Of a stretch of DNA of 19,770 nucleotides, positions 17,968 through 19,770 are shown in pieces. Origin of the DNA: Perkinsus olseni (lineage: Eukaryota > Perkinsozoa > Perkinsida > Perkinsidae); assembly GCA_013115135.1 (NCBI GenBank), contig JABANP010000745.1, positions 1 to 19,770 of the forward strand. The letters run 5' to 3'. Position numbers and translations under genes: made by a program. Positions within the stretch are counted from its first letter, which is position 1. Each line of letters begins with the position of its first letter. The notes under the pieces are model-generated. The model made no database searches and was not told the origin of the DNA. It worked only from the letters and a program-made list of their open reading frames with translations.

Positions 17968-18768
17968 ATGGCTTCACGCTTCGACCAACTAGCTCCTACT
18001 CAAAGGAGAACGGAAGAACCCGGTACTCATCAATTTATCGCTTATAAACTTGCTGTGGACGCGGATATTGATACCTATGGCACTAAGAACCCTGTTGCCA
18101 GTTCAAACAAGAAGCAGCTCCTTCCTACGACAAGCAGTGTTAATACTCAGTCAGAATATAAGAAGCCTAAGTTCCAAGTGTCACAGCTACCTTCAACTTC
18201 CACATGATCACAAGTTCAACATTATGGCATTCATACAATTCTTCGCAATGCTGCCATATTTGAAGCTGTTTATACTAGATATTTGAGTACTCGTTATACA
18301 TTTGGTGAAGCATCAGCCTCTGGTAATAATTGCCTTATTCATAGTATACTACAACTATGCCAGTACGAGCAGTTATTGCCATCAAGGTTACCTTCTCATG
18401 AAACAGAAGAATTCGTTGTAGAACAAGTGCGTCAGTATTTGGTAGAACACAAATTATCCACTAAAGGTGAATTTCTCCAACATTCTAAGCATGGTTATGC
18501 TATTCTGGATGCTCTCTGGCGGATCTTTGATATGCAAACTCATCGTCAACATGTATACATTGAAGGTAAATCTCTATCTGACCGCTCCATGTTGTTTGGT
18601 ATTGACATACCTCATGATGAAAATATGAGTGTGTCTTTACATAGGATTGTGGGTGAGCGCGTTGAAGAAATCGGATGTAACGCTAACTCTTTAACGTTAA
18701 TGCTATATAATTATGGATCATTACATTATATTCCATTATTTGCTAGAAGGATTTCGAATACTGATTAA
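17968..18768 (+). CDS. OTU-like cysteine protease of the Helitron, with one in-frame TGA
   Basis: From the ATG at 17968 one frame runs to the TAA at 18766-18768, interrupted only by a TGA at 18205-18207. Residues just after it (SQVQHYGIHTILRNAAIFEA) read as normal protein. The protease core begins with GEASASGNNCLIHSILQL, matching the OTU block (G)DGNCLFxSI; the Cys is kept, while the usual Asp two before Asn is Ser. It ends with YGSLHYIPLF, matching the OTU His block. Total length is about 266 residues, normal for a compact OTU domain with an N-terminal tail. OTU proteases remove ubiquitin, and they are known passengers of Helentrons. The TGA could be a decay mutation, an assembly error or readthrough. 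A start at 17894 by splicing is possible. Confidence 0.65.
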
Positions 18769-18802
18769 TAACGATTTCAATAATAATAATGATCATTAGA
18801 TT

Positions 18803-18841
18803 AGCGGTTTGACGTGGCCCGAACGGGCCCGGAAAACCGCT
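18803..18841. repeat. Nested hairpin after the OTU gene, candidate Helitron 3' hairpin
   Basis: AGCGGTTT (18803-18810) pairs with AAACCGCT (18834-18841). Inside it GGCCCG (18816-18821) pairs with CGGGCC (18824-18829) across AA. It starts 35 bases after the last stop codon of the element. Helitrons carry a hairpin close to the 3' end, so this is a good candidate. No CTRR follows at the expected distance, which is tolerated in Helentrons. A transcription-related stem-loop is the alternative. Confidence 0.65.
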
Positions 18842-19770
18842 CCAACCACAAATTGCCTATGACTCCTTGATTTCATGATGTCGCCATTTATCAAAGATTT
18901 TCGTGTTCAATCGTTATCTGTATGATACCATTGGTTATGGTAAACTCTTGTGAATTGGGATCACACGCTGAAATCACATGTACAGTTTTCTCTTTATCAA
19001 ACTCATGAAGCTCATTATGATTATCATACGGTATTCATCAATGTTATCATTTTCACCAATGTCTTCGATAAAACGTTTAGGTGTTAAGGTAAAATACGAC
19101 TATTAAATCCGGTTTAAAACTGCGCCATGATAATTATGATCTATGTATGTTTCGTCCCCGCGTAATGCGAGAGTTAATGCGTAGTAGGTCTTCATATCCA
19201 GCTTCTACTTCTCAGAGAGTATTCGACTAGTGCGCATTATTTTTAGTTGGGGTCGATTCCGATAATTGCTATCCTAGCAATCATAAAGGGTTAGTTGTCA
19301 CGTCATCACCCATTGAGATATGATAAAGTTGTCAGTACAAAATAGTAGCTACAATGCGATGTTCAAATCAGTGTCTCTACATGATTAATGTTGCGTTATA
19401 CGAAAAATTGACTTCGAATGATATGAATCAGAGCTTCTAGAATGCTAAATTTGCATAAACATAGCTTCGCATTATTCAACATGTTCTTGAAGACTATCAG
19501 GGATGGTTTTCCATACAATATGGAGCTATCTTATTTGATAGTCCACTCGTAAAATGATTCATAAATATATTTTTAGCCTCTGGTAAATTTAGGATGATGG
19601 CATGTTCGGTTGTGCGATGACAGGCATACGAGAATCCTATTTTACTTATTTACGATTCGTTAGATAATCGCATATGCGCGTTATTATTCAATTCATTAGG
19701 TCTCTTTGTATTGTTAAGAATGACCAATATCGCCAAGTTGGATAAGAGTATCTTGGATGAAATGAGAACC
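18842..19770. other. AT-rich stretch with no supported gene
   Basis: No frame on either strand shows protein-like content. A perfect 7-bp hairpin, ATTGCTA-TCC-TAGCAAT, lies at 19265-19281. The rest is unremarkable AT-rich sequence. Confidence 0.45.

Larger units (their letters stand above)
10178..18841 (+). mobile_element. Autonomous Helitron (Helentron/Helitron2-like) with GIY-YIG and OTU domains
   Basis: The element contains a rolling-circle Rep with an HUH motif and a YxxxY tyrosine pair, a PIF1-family helicase with its main motifs, and a downstream OTU-like cysteine protease. Rep plus PIF1 helicase defines Helitrons, and an OTU protease is known from Helentrons. The coordinates given run from the first inferred start codon to the end of the 3' hairpin. 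True termini are unknown, because I found neither a clear 5' TC end nor a 3' CTRR end, and Helentrons need not have them. Several frame breaks suggest that this copy is inactive unless they are assembly errors. Confidence 0.8.

Overview
The window reads as a nuclear segment from a microbial eukaryote. Spliceable genes with short introns (about 50-110 nt, mostly GTAATG/GTAGTA-type donors and pyrimidine-rich AG acceptors), proteins rich in single-codon runs (GAT, CAA, CAG, TCA) and a large intron-containing Helitron all argue against a bacterium. An alveolate protist (Perkinsus-like) is my best guess, but that is an inference from style and not from a marker gene.

Layout. 1-583: the 3' end of an unrecognised gene. 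584-1193: GC-richer spacer with perfect hairpins. 1194-5979: one long gene that I could assemble into 14 exons with every reading phase matching, encoding a roughly 1,296-residue very acidic protein. Its C-terminal third carries a block resembling the Mrc1/claspin replication-checkpoint family. 5980-10177: a repeat-like zone with a broken tyrosine-recombinase N-terminus (7082-7488), a small tryptophan-rich ORF (8865-9194), two short ORFs and an unusual density of short perfect palindromes, several of them chains in which a word alternates with its own reverse complement.

10178-18841: an autonomous Helitron of the Helentron/Helitron2 kind. In order it holds two small 5' exons, a Cys-containing N-terminal region, a segment resembling the His-box end of a ubiquitin-specific protease, the HUH/two-tyrosine Rep nuclease, a PIF1-family helicase fused to a C-terminal SLX1-like GIY-YIG nuclease, a separate OTU-like cysteine-protease gene, and a nested hairpin that may mark the 3' terminus. 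The reading frame is broken at about seven sites plus one unresolved junction. Most breaks sit on short homopolymers, and the OTU gene has one in-frame TGA, so this copy is either decayed or carries assembly errors. 18842-19770 has no gene that I can support.

The most notable point is the Helitron's domain set: Rep, helicase, a GIY-YIG nuclease where other Helentrons carry an AP-type endonuclease, and one or two deubiquitinase-like modules.
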